DNA from: Arthrobacter sp. MN05-02
GTDB lineage: Bacteria; Actinomycetota; Actinomycetes; Actinomycetales; Micrococcaceae
DNA: 64,000 bases
Direction of reading: 5' to 3'
NCBI GenBank assembly: GCA_004001285.1
Contig: AP018697.1
Coordinates: 3,038,001 to 3,102,000 of the forward strand
Shown here: positions 23,815 through 33,090 of the stretch, piece by piece
How the letters are laid out: every line of letters begins with the position of its first letter
Position numbering within the stretch: position 1 is the first letter of the stretch
The notes under the pieces: model-generated
What the model saw: the letters and a program-made list of their open reading frames with translations, nothing else
Told to the model about the DNA's origin: nothing
The model's database searches: none
Program-made: the position numbers and the translations under genes

Positions 23815-25125
23815 ATGCCGACTAGTCGAAGAACACGCAAGAGCCGTCCGAAGGCCGCCGTCGTCGTGAGCATGATCATGGGGACACTCGCCATGAGTGG
23901 ATGCGGTCCCGCACAGGCGGACAACTCCCTGACCTGGTACATCAACCCCGACAACGGGGGCCAGGCCGCCATAGCGCAGAAGTGCAGCGACGAATCGGGT
24001 GGGCGCTACCGCATCGAGACCTCGCTCCTGCCGAGCGACGCCGCCTCGCAGCGGGAGCAACTGGCTCGGCGCCTGGCCGCGGGCGATACATCGCTCGACA
24101 TCATGAGCCTCGATCCCCCCTTCATCCCGGAACTCGCCGAGCCGGGCTTCCTGGCACCGGTCCCCGAGGAGGTCGCGGAGAGCACCACGGAGAACGTCGT
24201 GGAGGGCGCCCTCGCCGGGGCCACCTGGAAGGACGAACTCGTCACCGTCCCGTTCTGGGCCAACACGCAGATCCTCTGGTACCGCAAATCGGTCGCGGAG
24301 GCCGCCGGCCTGGACATGAGCAAGCCCGTCACGTGGGACCAGATCATGGAAGCCGCGAAGAGCCAGGACAAGTCACTGGGCGTCCAGGGCGCGCAGGCGG
24401 AATCGATGACGGTGTGGGTGAACGCCCTGATCGAGTCGGCGGGGGGCTCCATCATCGTCGACCCCGAGGCGACGGCGGACACCATCGAACTCGGCCTCGA
24501 CTCCGATGCCGGTGTCGCTGCAGCCGAGGTGATCTCCACGATCGGCAAGGACGGGCTCGGCGGCCCGGGACTCCCCACCCAGGACGAGAACGCCTCCCTC
24601 ATCGCCTTCCAGGGCGACTCCGGCTCCTTCATGGTCAACTACCCGTTCGTCTGGCCGGCGACCACGGCCGCCGTCGAGGCGGGCACGCTGGACCAGGCGG
24701 TCGTCGACGACCTCGGCTGGAGCATCTTCCCGCGCATGACGCCGGACCAGGAGTCGGCACCCCCGCTCGGTGGCATCAACCTCGGCGTCGGCGCCGAGAG
24801 CGACAACCCCGACCTCGCGTACGAGGCGATCCAGTGCATCGTCGCCGTGGAGAACCAGTCGGAGTACTTCGTGACCAACGGCAACCCGCCGTCGAACACG
24901 GAGGCCTACGAGGACCCCCGGATCGAGGAGACCTTCCCCATGGCCGAGACCATCCGGGACTCCCTCCAGGTCGCAGCACCCCGTCCGCAGACCCCGTTCT
25001 ACAACGAGGTCTCCACCGGTATCCAGCAACGCTGGGCGCCGCCCGCCGACGTCGACCCGGACAGCACGCCGGAGACGTCGAGCAACTTCATCACATCGGT
25101 CCTTCGAGGGGAGCAACTCCTGTGA
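23815..25125 (+). CDS. lpqY: Extracellular sugar-binding lipoprotein (LpqY-like)
   Basis: 436 residues. An N-terminal basic region and hydrophobic stretch (AAVVVSMIMGTLAMSGC) end in a lipobox cysteine about 27 residues from the ATG at 23815. The mature part has the family-1 solute-binding pattern: SLTWYINPDNGG, REQLARRLAAGDTSLDIMSLD and VPFWANTQILWYRK. It resembles mycobacterial LpqY, which captures trehalose for the SugABC importer; that substrate is an inference. The stop overlaps the GTG of the next gene. Confidence 0.8.
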   Translation: MPTSRRTRKSRPKAAVVVSMIMGTLAMSGCGPAQADNSLTWYINPDNGGQAAIAQKCSDESGGRYRIETSLLPSDAASQREQLARRLAAGDTSLDIMSLDPPFIPELAEPGFLAPVPEEVAESTTENVVEGALAGATWKDELVTVPFWANTQILWYRKSVAEAAGLDMSKPVTWDQIMEAAKSQDKSLGVQGAQAESMTVWVNALIESAGGSIIVDPEATADTIELGLDSDAGVAAAEVISTIGKDGLGGPGLPTQDENASLIAFQGDSGSFMVNYPFVWPATTAAVEAGTLDQAVVDDLGWSIFPRMTPDQESAPPLGGINLGVGAESDNPDLAYEAIQCIVAVENQSEYFVTNGNPPSNTEAYEDPRIEETFPMAETIRDSLQVAAPRPQTPFYNEVSTGIQQRWAPPADVDPDSTPETSSNFITSVLRGEQLL

Positions 25126-26135
25126 CCTCCGCCATCCCAGCGAGGACGACGACGGCGTCGTCCGCCGAGCCCGGCCCGCACCTCGAGCGCGATCCCGGCA
25201 CGGGCAACGGCAAGACCAAGAAATCCCCGAAGCAGTACAGTGACCGCGTGCGTGCCGAACGCAGGCTCGGCTGGATCCTCGCCGGTCCCGCGTTCGTGGT
25301 CATGCTCCTGGTCACGCTGTATCCGATCCTGCAGGCCATCTACGAATCCCTGTTCCGCTTCCGGCTCACCGCGCCGGACGAGCGGGAGTTCATCGGCCTC
25401 GGGAACTACGGCGTGATCCTCTCGGACCCGGTCTGGTGGTCGGGCCTGTGGACCACCGTACTGATCACCCTGGTCACCGTCGTCGTGGAACTCGTGCTCG
25501 GCTTCGCCCTCGCACTCGTGATGCACAAGGCCCTGAAATCGGTACGCGGACTGCTGCGCACGGCGATCCTCGTGCCGTACGGCATCATCACCGTGGTGTC
25601 GGCGTTCGCGTGGTTCTACGCGTTCGACATCAACTCGGGGTACGTCAACAACTGGTTCGGCTGGCTCCCCGGAATCGACGAGGACCTGAACTGGTTCGCG
25701 CAGGGCCCCACCGCCCTCTTCGTCATCATGGCCTCGGAGATCTGGAAGACCACCCCCTTCATCTCGCTGCTCCTCCTCGCCGGCCTCGCGCAGGTACCCG
25801 ACGAGCTCAGCGAAGCGGCGAAGGTCGACGGCGCCACCTGGTGGGAGCAGATGCGCAAGGTCATCATCCCGAACATGAAGGCCGCGATCATGGTCGCGGT
25901 ACTCTTCCGCGCGCTGGATGCCTTCCGCATCTTCGACAACGTGTTCATCATGACCAACGGGGCGTACGGCACGGAAGTGCTGTCCTTGCTCGCATACCGG
26001 CAATCGATCAGCCGGCTCGAGATCGGGCTCGGTTCTGCCGTGTCCGTCCTCCTGTTCCTGTGCGTCCTGCTGATCTGCTTCATCGCGATCAAGCTGTTCA
26101 AGGTCGATCTCGCCGGATCGCAGGGAGGAAAGTAA
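25122..26135 (+). CDS. sugA: Sugar ABC transporter permease (SugA-like)
   Basis: 337 residues. The polar N-terminus (about 45 residues) is followed by six membrane helices. The ATPase-contacting EAA loop reads EAAKVDGATWWEQMRKVIIPNMK. The GTG start overlaps the binding-protein stop (GTGA). It pairs with the next gene to form the membrane channel of a carbohydrate uptake transporter. Confidence 0.88.
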   Translation: MTSAIPARTTTASSAEPGPHLERDPGTGNGKTKKSPKQYSDRVRAERRLGWILAGPAFVVMLLVTLYPILQAIYESLFRFRLTAPDEREFIGLGNYGVILSDPVWWSGLWTTVLITLVTVVVELVLGFALALVMHKALKSVRGLLRTAILVPYGIITVVSAFAWFYAFDINSGYVNNWFGWLPGIDEDLNWFAQGPTALFVIMASEIWKTTPFISLLLLAGLAQVPDELSEAAKVDGATWWEQMRKVIIPNMKAAIMVAVLFRALDAFRIFDNVFIMTNGAYGTEVLSLLAYRQSISRLEIGLGSAVSVLLFLCVLLICFIAIKLFKVDLAGSQGGK

Positions 26136-26984
26136 TGACGAACACCAGTACCCGGGGCAAGGTCCTCTGGGCCATCGTGACGGTCCTCGTCCTGATCTAC
26201 GCACTGTTTCCCGTGGTCTCGATCCTCGCCACGTCGTTCAAGGCTCCCAGCGACCTCACGAGCGGCAAGTTCCTTCCCTCGTCGGGCAGGGCCACCACAT
26301 CCAACTACGAGCAGATCCTGGTCGGAGACGCCCAGGGGCTGTTCCTCTCGGCCCTGCGCAATTCGATCGGCATCACGCTGATCGCGACCTTCATCGCCGT
26401 CGTCCTGGCCACCCTGTGCGCCTACGCGATCGCGAGGCTGGACTTCCCGGGCAAGAAGCTGGTCCTCACCACGGCGCTCGCGGTCTCGATCTTCCCGGTC
26501 ATCTCGATCGTGACGCCGCTGTTCAACCTGTGGCGCACCATCGGGCTGTACGACACGTGGCTCGGCCTGATCATCCCGTACCTGTCGCTGACCCTCCCGA
26601 TCTCCATCTGGACCCTCGCCGCGTTCTTCCGGCAGATCCCGTGGGAGCTCGAACAGGCTGCGCAGGTGGACGGCGCGACGACGTGGCAGGCGTTCCGCAA
26701 GGCGATCGTGCCCCCTGGCCGCCCCCGGTGTCTTCACCACGGCGATCATCGCGTTCTTCATCGCCTGGAACGACTTCGTGTACGGCATCTCGCTCACCTC
26801 CACCGAGGCGGCGAGGCCGGTGCCCGCCGCCCTCGCCTTCTTCACGGGTGCATCGCAGTTCGAGGCACCGACCGGGGCGATCTCCGCGGCGGCGATCATC
26901 GTCACCATCCCGATCGTCCTCCTGGTCCTGCTCTTCCAACGCCAGATCGTCTCGGGCCTGACCTCCGGCGCCGTCAAGGGCTAA
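26135..26984 (+). CDS. sugB: Sugar ABC transporter permease (SugB-like), frameshifted as given
   Basis: About 282 residues after repair, with six membrane helices. The EAA loop is [21 protein letters not shown]. Just after it the C5 run at 26711-26715 carries one base too many; removing it continues [21 protein letters not shown], the normal MalG-type sequence. The start ATG overlaps the SugA stop (TAATG) and is preceded by GGGAGGAAAG. Confidence 0.88.
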
Positions 26985-27015
26985 CGCCCCCGGTTCAAGT
27001 AAAGGATTTCGCACC

Positions 27016-28384
27016 ATGGCTTCCATCACCCTCAATCACCTGGTCAAGAAGTACGGCGACGGCTTCCCCGCCGTCAACGACGTCAGCATCGACATCGCCG
27101 ACGGCGAGTTCATCATCCTGGTCGGCCCCTCGGGCTGCGGGAAGTCCACGCTGCTGCGCATGATCGTGGGCCTCGAGGACATCACCGACGGCGATCTCCT
27201 CATCAACGGCCAGCGCGTGAACGACAAGGCGCCCCGTGACCGCAACCTGGCGATGGTGTTCCAGAACTACGCGCTGTACCCGCACCTCACGGTGTACGAG
27301 AACATCGCGTTCCCCCTGCGCCTGGCGAAGGGCAAGCACTCCGACGAGCAGGTCGACAAGCTCGTCACCGAGGCGGCCGCGACCCTCGAACTCACCGACC
27401 ACCTGCAGCGCAAACCGGCGAACCTCTCCGGCGGCCAGCGGCAGCGCGTTGCGATGGGACGCGCGATCGTGCGGCAGGCGGACGCCTTCCTCTTCGACGA
27501 GCCGCTCTCCCAACCTCGATGCGAAGCTCCGCGGCCAGATGCGTTCGGAGATCTCGCAGATGCAGCGACGGCTCGGCGTCACATCGGTCTACGTGACGCA
27601 CGACCAGACCGAGGCCATGACGCTCGGCGACCGCGTGGCCGTGCTGAAGAAGGGTGAACTGCAGCAGATCGCCTCCCCGCGCGAACTGTACGAACAGCCG
27701 GTCAACCTGTTCGTCGCCGGCTTCATCGGCTCTCCGTCGATGAACTTCCTGCCGGCGACCCTCGAGGGCAATGTGCTCAGGACGGCCATCGGCGACCTCG
27801 AGATCCCGGAGGACAAGGCGCGGAAGGCGGCGGGCAAGAAGGTCGTGCTCGTGGGTGTCCGGCCGGAGTTCTTCGAGGACGCCAAGCTCGTGGAGGACCA
27901 CAAGAAATCGAACGGATCCACGTTCGCGGCCACGCTGACCCACACGGAGTGGCTCGGGAATGAGCAGTACGGGTACATCAACTTCGATCCGGCCCCGGAG
28001 ATGAGGGAACTGCTCGACACCCTGGCCCGCGACATGGACGCGGACGAACTGCGGCCGCAGGTCGTCGTCACCCTGGACGCGGCAAGCCGCATCCGCGGCG
28101 GGCGGGAGGCGGAGCTCTGGCTCGACACGCGCAAGCTGCACCTGTTCGACGCCGAGTCGGGAGAGAACCTCACCCGCGACGCCGAGGCCGGCGCCCAGCT
28201 GACGCGGGAGGCGGCCGAGGAACGCGCCGAGGAGATCGCGACCGCCCAGCAGGCGGACGGACGCGGGGACGGCGGCGGCTCCGCCGCCGGCGCTCCCGCC
28301 CGGCGCGAGGACACCACGGTGAACGCCGGGGCGGGCTCTTCAGGGGGCGCGACAGCGGCCGGCGGGAGACACACCGCGGGCTGA
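27016..28384 (+). CDS. sugC: Sugar ABC transporter ATPase (SugC/UgpC-like), frameshifted as given, with C-terminal extension
   Basis: About 455 residues after repair. Walker [11 protein letters not shown]-loop [11 protein letters not shown], signature LSGGQRQR, Walker [13 protein letters not shown] and switch VTHDQTEAM are all there. The C-terminal OB-fold regulatory domain includes [13 protein letters not shown] and VGVRPEFF. The frame is lost within Walker B at the CCC 27509-27511; removing one C restores it. Residues about 390-455 are an acidic to Gly/Ala-rich tail absent from typical family members of 360-390 residues. Last gene of the operon before a strong terminator. Confidence 0.87.
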
Positions 28385-28418
28385 CCGGACCGTTCCCCGC
28401 CCGCGCAGGCGGGCACGT

Positions 28419-28462
28419 ACACAGCAGGGCCGGCACCCGATCGGGTGCCGGCCCTGCTGTGT
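28419..28462 (+). terminator. 44-bp perfect palindrome, terminator of the sugar transporter operon
   Basis: 22-bp arms (28419-28440, 28441-28462) that are perfectly complementary, giving a very strong hairpin 34 bp after the sugC stop. Its last bases merge into the TAGTCT -10 box of the next gene. Confidence 0.85.
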
Positions 28463-28467
28463 AGTCT
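28462..28467 (+). promoter_or_regulatory. -10 box (TAGTCT) of the HerA-like gene, probable leaderless start
   Basis: Six nt before the ATG at 28474. The -35 region falls inside the right arm of the terminator palindrome. Confidence 0.5.
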
Positions 28468-28473
28468 GGCCCT

Positions 28474-30186
28474 ATGGTCGAACACGACACCGCCGGCCAG
28501 GTCGCCGACATCACTGCCGGATACGTCTTCGAAGGACCGACCCTCCAGCTCGGGGCGGCCCTCGTGGACGGGACGCTGCACACCGGCGCCCAGGTCCGGC
28601 TCCCCCTCGCCATGATGAACCGCCACGGGCTGATCGCCGGTGCCACGGGTACCGGCAAGACCGTGACGCTGCAGGTCCTCGCGGAACAGCTCTCGGCGCA
28701 CGGCGTCCCGGTTTTCCTGTCGGACATCAAGGGTGACCTGACGGGCCTCGCCGCCCCGGGCACCGCCTCGGAGCGGCTGACGAAGCGCACCACGAGCGTC
28801 GGTCAGGACTGGGCTCCCGCCGCCTTCCCGGTCGAGTTCCTCTCGCTCGGCCCGGACGGGACCGGGATCCCGGTCCGGGCCACGATCTCCTCGTTCGGGC
28901 CACTGCTCCTCAGCCGCGTGATGGACCTCAATGAGACACAGGAATCCAGCCTGCAACTGGTGTTCCACTACGCCGACCGGAACGGCCTCGAGCTCTACGA
29001 CCTCGCGGACCTGCGCGCCGTCATCGGCTTCCTCACCTCGGCCGAGGGCAAGGAGGCCCTCGAGCTGCTCGGCGGCCTCTCGAAGGCGACGGCCGGGGTG
29101 ATCCTGCGCGAGCTGGTCGCTCTCGAGGCGCAGGGCATGGGCGCCTTCTTCGGCGAGCCGGAGTTCGACACCGCCGACCTGCTGCGCACCGCCACGGACG
29201 GCCGCGGCATCATCACGGCGCTCGAACTCGTCGCGGTGCAGCAGAAACCCCGGCTCTTCTCCACGTTCCTGATGTGGCTGCTCGCGGACCTGTTCGCCGA
29301 GTTGCCGGAGGTCGGCGACGTCGACAAGCCCCGCCTCGTGTTCTTCCTCGACGAGGCGCACCTGCTCTTCGCCGGCTCCTCGAAGGCCTTCCGTGAGTCC
29401 ATTCAGGCGACCGTGCGGCTCATCCGGTCCAAGGGCGTCGGCATCTTCTTCATCACCCAGACACCCAGGGACCTCCCGGGAGAGGTCCTTGGCCAGCTGG
29501 CCAACCGGGTGCAGCACGCCCTGCGTGCCTACACGCCCGACGACGCCAAGGCCCTGCGTGCCACGGTGTCGACCTTCCCGACGAGCCCCTACGACCTCGA
29601 GGAGGTCCTCACCTCTGCGGGCATCGGCGAGGCGGTGGTGACGGTGCTGAACGAGCACGGCGCGCCCACCCCCGTCGCCTGGACGCGCCTGCGCTCCCCC
29701 GAATCGATTATGGGCCGCGCACCCGAGGGCACCGTGCCCGCCGCCGTCGCGTCGTCGCCGCTCCTCGCCAGGTACGGCGAGGCCGTCGACCGCCACTCGG
29801 CCTTCGAGACACTGGCCGGACGGGCGCCCGGTGGCGCTCCCTCCGGCGCTCCCTCCGGTGGAGCCGGCGCTCGTACCGATCCCGCGGCAGAGACGCGCGC
29901 CGCCTCGCGACGGGAGGACCGCGACGCGGAGGCCCGGCGCATCGAGGACGAGATCCTCGGTACGCCCTCGCCTCCCGCGGGCCCCGGGGACGGGAGCGGC
30001 CGCCGCGGCGAGGGCGCCGGACGGGTCTCCGGGCAGGGCCACGCACAGGGAACGGACCGGCGGGCCGGGCGCGGACCCGACCGGGACGAGATGGCCGACC
30101 TCGCGCTCCGGGCCGCAGGCGTGATCGGCAGGGAGCTGGCCCGCGGACTCTTCGGGACCAAACGCCGCAAGCGCCCGTGGTCCTGA
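28474..30186 (+). CDS. HerA-like / DUF853 ATPase (YjgR family)
   Basis: 570 residues. Walker A is AGATGTGKTVTL (residues about 53-64) and Walker B LVFFLDEAHLLF (about 288). The segment ATVRLIRSKGVGIFFITQTPRDLP is the family's conserved sensor region. This is the DUF853 (YjgR) branch of the HerA/FtsK-like P-loop ATPases. The C-terminal 120 residues are low-complexity, Gly/Arg/Glu-rich, ending in a basic KRRKRPWS. The cellular role is unknown; no NurA nuclease neighbour is present. Leaderless start predicted. Confidence 0.85.
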   Translation: MVEHDTAGQVADITAGYVFEGPTLQLGAALVDGTLHTGAQVRLPLAMMNRHGLIAGATGTGKTVTLQVLAEQLSAHGVPVFLSDIKGDLTGLAAPGTASERLTKRTTSVGQDWAPAAFPVEFLSLGPDGTGIPVRATISSFGPLLLSRVMDLNETQESSLQLVFHYADRNGLELYDLADLRAVIGFLTSAEGKEALELLGGLSKATAGVILRELVALEAQGMGAFFGEPEFDTADLLRTATDGRGIITALELVAVQQKPRLFSTFLMWLLADLFAELPEVGDVDKPRLVFFLDEAHLLFAGSSKAFRESIQATVRLIRSKGVGIFFITQTPRDLPGEVLGQLANRVQHALRAYTPDDAKALRATVSTFPTSPYDLEEVLTSAGIGEAVVTVLNEHGAPTPVAWTRLRSPESIMGRAPEGTVPAAVASSPLLARYGEAVDRHSAFETLAGRAPGGAPSGAPSGGAGARTDPAAETRAASRREDRDAEARRIEDEILGTPSPPAGPGDGSGRRGEGAGRVSGQGHAQGTDRRAGRGPDRDEMADLALRAAGVIGRELARGLFGTKRRKRPWS

Positions 30187-30224
30187 GGACCACGGCACGT
30201 CCCGTGGCACCGAAGGACGCACCG

Positions 30225-30608
30225 ATGGTCGTGACCGAGATCGTGAGCTCCACCCTCACGGCCCTGGGTCTGGGACTGCTCGTCGCGGCGCTCGTGATCC
30301 GGCTGGTCTACGGCTCGTGGGCCAGGACCCAGGCCGTCACGTACGAGCACGAGGGCCACCCGTACCTGCGCTGGCACGACTCCCGGTATCGGATCGTCGA
30401 GGCCCTGTGGTCGAGCTGCGTGCGGCGGCGCCGGTCCGCGCCGGCACCTGAACCGCCGGCTCCGGGCGAGGACGTCACCATCTTCTACCACGCCCGCGAT
30501 CCCGCGCGCTGGTCGCTCGAGGAGCCCTACCGCGGCACTCGGGTCATCGCCGTCATCGGGCTCGTGCTCGCCGTCGCAGGTGCCGCACTGGGCTTCCTGC
30601 CCGGCTGA
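30225..30608 (+). CDS. Small two-helix membrane protein, DUF3592-like
   Basis: 127 residues from the ATG at 30225, chosen for AAGGA at 30213-30217; a GTG at 30177 overlapping the ATPase gene is also possible. One membrane helix lies at residues about 5-27 and one at the C-terminus (VIAVIGLVLAVAGAALGFL). Between them is an external domain with VTIFYHARDPARWSLEEPYRG, reminiscent of DUF3592 proteins. Function unknown; probably co-transcribed with the HerA-like gene. Confidence 0.65.
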   Translation: MVVTEIVSSTLTALGLGLLVAALVIRLVYGSWARTQAVTYEHEGHPYLRWHDSRYRIVEALWSSCVRRRRSAPAPEPPAPGEDVTIFYHARDPARWSLEEPYRGTRVIAVIGLVLAVAGAALGFLPG

Positions 30609-30621
30609 CCCGCGCAGCCGG

Positions 30622-30627
30622 TACCGT
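30622..30627 (+). promoter_or_regulatory. -10 box (TACCGT), possible leaderless start
   Basis: Six nt before the GTG at 30634. Confidence 0.4.
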
Positions 30628-30633
30628 TGAGAG

Positions 30634-31620
30634 GTGCACACCAGCCCCGTAGTGAAGGTCGTCGCAGCATGGCTGCTCGGCCTCATGCTCGTCGCGGCAG
30701 CCTTCATCACGGCCGTGGTGATCCTCAACGGACGGCTCTACAGCCCTGAGCACCAGGTGGGCCTGTACCTCGAGGCACTCCGTGACGGGAACGGCGGCAA
30801 GGCACTGGGCCTGCTCAACGCGTCGGTACCCGAGGGCTCGAACCCGGCCCTGCTCGACGGCGACGCCCTCCGCCGGGCCAGCGCTCCGCTCGGCGACGTC
30901 GAGGTGGGCGAGGCACGCGATGTCGGCGGCGACCGCGTGGAGGTTCCTGTGACCTACACCCTCGACGGCGCGGAGTCGACGACGCTCTTCCCGCTGCGGC
31001 GCACGGGCACGAAGTGGGGCTTCTTCAACGTATGGCGGTTCGAGCCGACAGTCCTGCCGACGGTCGAGGTGTCCGCCCTGAACAGCGTCGAGGCCGCCGT
31101 GAACGGCATGGCTGTGGGCCTGCCCGACGGCAGGGCCGCGCTCGCGTCGTTCTACCCTGCGGTCGTCGACGCCGTGTACGAGGGACGGTACTTCAGGGCG
31201 CCGGCGCATGCGGTGACAGTGACGGGCCGGGAGACCCCGCCTCCGCCGCTGGCCCTCGTCACGGAGGCGACGCCGGAACTCACCTCGGCCGTGGACGACC
31301 GGCTGCGCGCCTTCCTTGATGACTGCGCGGCCCAGACGGTCTTCCAGCCGACCAACTGCCCGTTCAACTACCCGACGAACGAGCGGCTGGCGGGCGAGAT
31401 CGCGTGGTCCATCGAGGAGTACCCGACCGCGACGATCACCCCGATCGACGGCGGATGGTCACTGGCACCGTTGCGCGGATCGGCGCGTATCGAGACGCAG
31501 CTGAGGGACTTCTTCTCCGGTGCGGTCCGGGACGTCTCGGAGTCCGTCCCGTTCGATTTCGAGGCCGACCTCCGAGTGACCGGGGACGAGATCACCGTGA
31601 CCCCCGTCGTCAGCTACTAG
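30634..31620 (+). CDS. Membrane-anchored protein of unknown function
   Basis: 328 residues from a GTG. One N-terminal membrane anchor (VVKVVAAWLLGLMLVAAAFITAVVIL) leaves about 295 residues outside the cell. The extracytoplasmic part has repeated beta-type stretches and two cysteines (DDCAAQTVFQPTNCPFNY) that could form a disulfide. Such proteins are common next to HerA-like or protein-kinase genes in Micrococcaceae but I do not recognise a named domain. A terminator overlaps the stop codon. Confidence 0.7.
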   Translation: MHTSPVVKVVAAWLLGLMLVAAAFITAVVILNGRLYSPEHQVGLYLEALRDGNGGKALGLLNASVPEGSNPALLDGDALRRASAPLGDVEVGEARDVGGDRVEVPVTYTLDGAESTTLFPLRRTGTKWGFFNVWRFEPTVLPTVEVSALNSVEAAVNGMAVGLPDGRAALASFYPAVVDAVYEGRYFRAPAHAVTVTGRETPPPPLALVTEATPELTSAVDDRLRAFLDDCAAQTVFQPTNCPFNYPTNERLAGEIAWSIEEYPTATITPIDGGWSLAPLRGSARIETQLRDFFSGAVRDVSESVPFDFEADLRVTGDEITVTPVVSY

Positions 31621-31633
31621 GCTGACGACGGGG
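31602..31633 (+). terminator. Hairpin terminator overlapping the stop codon
   Basis: 13-bp perfect stem (31602-31614, 31621-31633) with loop TACTAG that contains the stop codon; it also serves the converging SDR gene. Confidence 0.8.
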
Positions 31634-31663
31634 CCGGTCCGGCCCGCGCGGTTCCCCTTCGCG

Positions 31664-32760
31664 TCAGGGGATGAGGTTTTCGGCGCGGTACCGGTCGAAG
31701 AGCGCCGTGAAGGCGTCGAGCGTCCGCCGGTAGCCCGTGAAGCCGGCGTCGCGGCTCTTGCCCATGTCCGTCACCACCTCGATGTCGCGTCCCAGGTCGC
31801 TGTCCGTGTGCCACCACGATGCCACGCGGTCCAGGCGGGGCTCCGCGAGCCCGTGGCGCCGCGCGAGCTCCGCCCACTGCTCCTCGCGCCCCGCCATCGC
31901 CCGCTCGAGCGGCCGCGGCGACCCGGCGTACCCCTCCCAGTCGACACCGAAGTAGGCCGCGAGCCGGGGCCACATCCAGCGCCACCGGAACACGTCCCCG
32001 TTGACGATGTTGTAGGCCTCGTCGGCAGCTCCGGGGGTCGTCGCGGCCCAGAGCATGTGCTCGGCGAGCAGGCCGGCATCCGTCATGTCCGTCAGCCCGT
32101 TCCACTGGGTCTCCGAGCCGGGGAAGACGAACGGCTCGCCCGTCTCCCTGCACAGCGCGGCCTGGGCCGCGAGCGTCAGGCCCATGTTCATGGCGTTGCC
32201 GACGGCGTGCCCGATCACCGTGTGCGACCGGTGGACCGACCAGGTGAAGCCCTGCACGGCGGCCGCTGCGAACAGCTCGTCCTCCTGGGCGTAGTAGAAG
32301 TTCGCGACGGGCAGCCGCGGCTCCTCCTCGTGGAACGGGGTGTCGGCCATCTCGCCGGCGGCGTAGGCCTCGAAGGGACCGAGGTAGTGCTTGAGGCCGG
32401 TCATGAGGGCCACGTGGGTCACGTCCTTGCCTTGCCGCGCAGGGCGGCCAGGAGGTCGCGCAGCATGCCCGCGTTGACGGTGATGTTCTCCTCCTCGGTG
32501 TCGCGCCGGGACCACGCCGTGAAGAACACGTGGTTGGGGGCCACGGGAGCGAGGGCAGCGGACAGGGACCCGGCCGACGTCAGGTCCGCTGACAGCCAGC
32601 GCACGCCGCTGCGTTCCGCGCCGGGCGTGCGGGACAGCGCGAGCACCGACCATCCCTCGGCGAGGAGCTCCTCGACGAGCGCGGAGCCGGCGATGCCGGT
32701 CGCTCCCACGACCAGTGCCGTCCGCTCTCCCTGCGATGCTGCTGCCATCCCTGCCGTCAT
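31664..32760 (-). CDS. SDR family NAD(P)-dependent oxidoreductase (progesterone 5-beta-reductase-like), frameshifted by a 5-bp duplication
   Basis: About 363 residues after repair. The N-terminal Rossmann motif is VVGATGIAGSALVEELLA. The second part has VALMTGLKHYLGPFEAY, FYYAQEDEL (active-site tyrosine region) and WSVHRSHTVIGHAVGNAMNMG, as in the PRISE/iridoid-synthase-like atypical SDR proteins. The frame is interrupted by two adjacent copies of CTTGC (32426-32435); one copy gives the expected RGKDVTHVAL. Start at the ATG 32760 (ATG 32748 possible). Substrate unknown. Confidence 0.82.
32426..32435. repeat. 5-bp tandem duplication inside the SDR gene
   Basis: CTTGC twice in tandem; removing one copy restores the conserved frame. 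Confidence 0.9.
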
Positions 32761-33038
32761 CCTGCACTCCTTCTCGTCGTGTCCGCGTCCTGCCCGCAGA
32801 TCCCTGCCTGCCGCGGTCGTCCGGGCCGCCGGCGGCAGGCATCGGTCGTCGCGGGCCCCGAAGGCGACAAGCCGACCCGTCTGGAGGATATTCCGGCGGC
32901 CACCGGCCGGAGGGAGATTCCTGCTCCGGAGCGGGCCAATATCACCGTGCCGGACGACCGTGCGTGCACCACACTCCGCGCGCTGTGCCGGTGGCCCTCC
33001 CGCTACGTCCCGCCGCGGAGCCGCCGGCCCCGGACACT

Positions 33039-33070
33039 CGAGGGGCACCGGCCGCGGCCGGTGCCCCTCG
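33039..33070 (-). terminator. 32-bp perfect palindrome, terminator of the thioredoxin/NHL operon
   Basis: 16-bp arms (33039-33054, 33055-33070), 20 bp after the stop codon of the minus-strand thioredoxin/NHL gene. The rest of the 330-bp gap (32761-33090) holds the SDR promoter region; I see no gene in it. Confidence 0.82.
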
Positions 33071-33090
33071 ACGTGCCTGCGACCGGCAGG

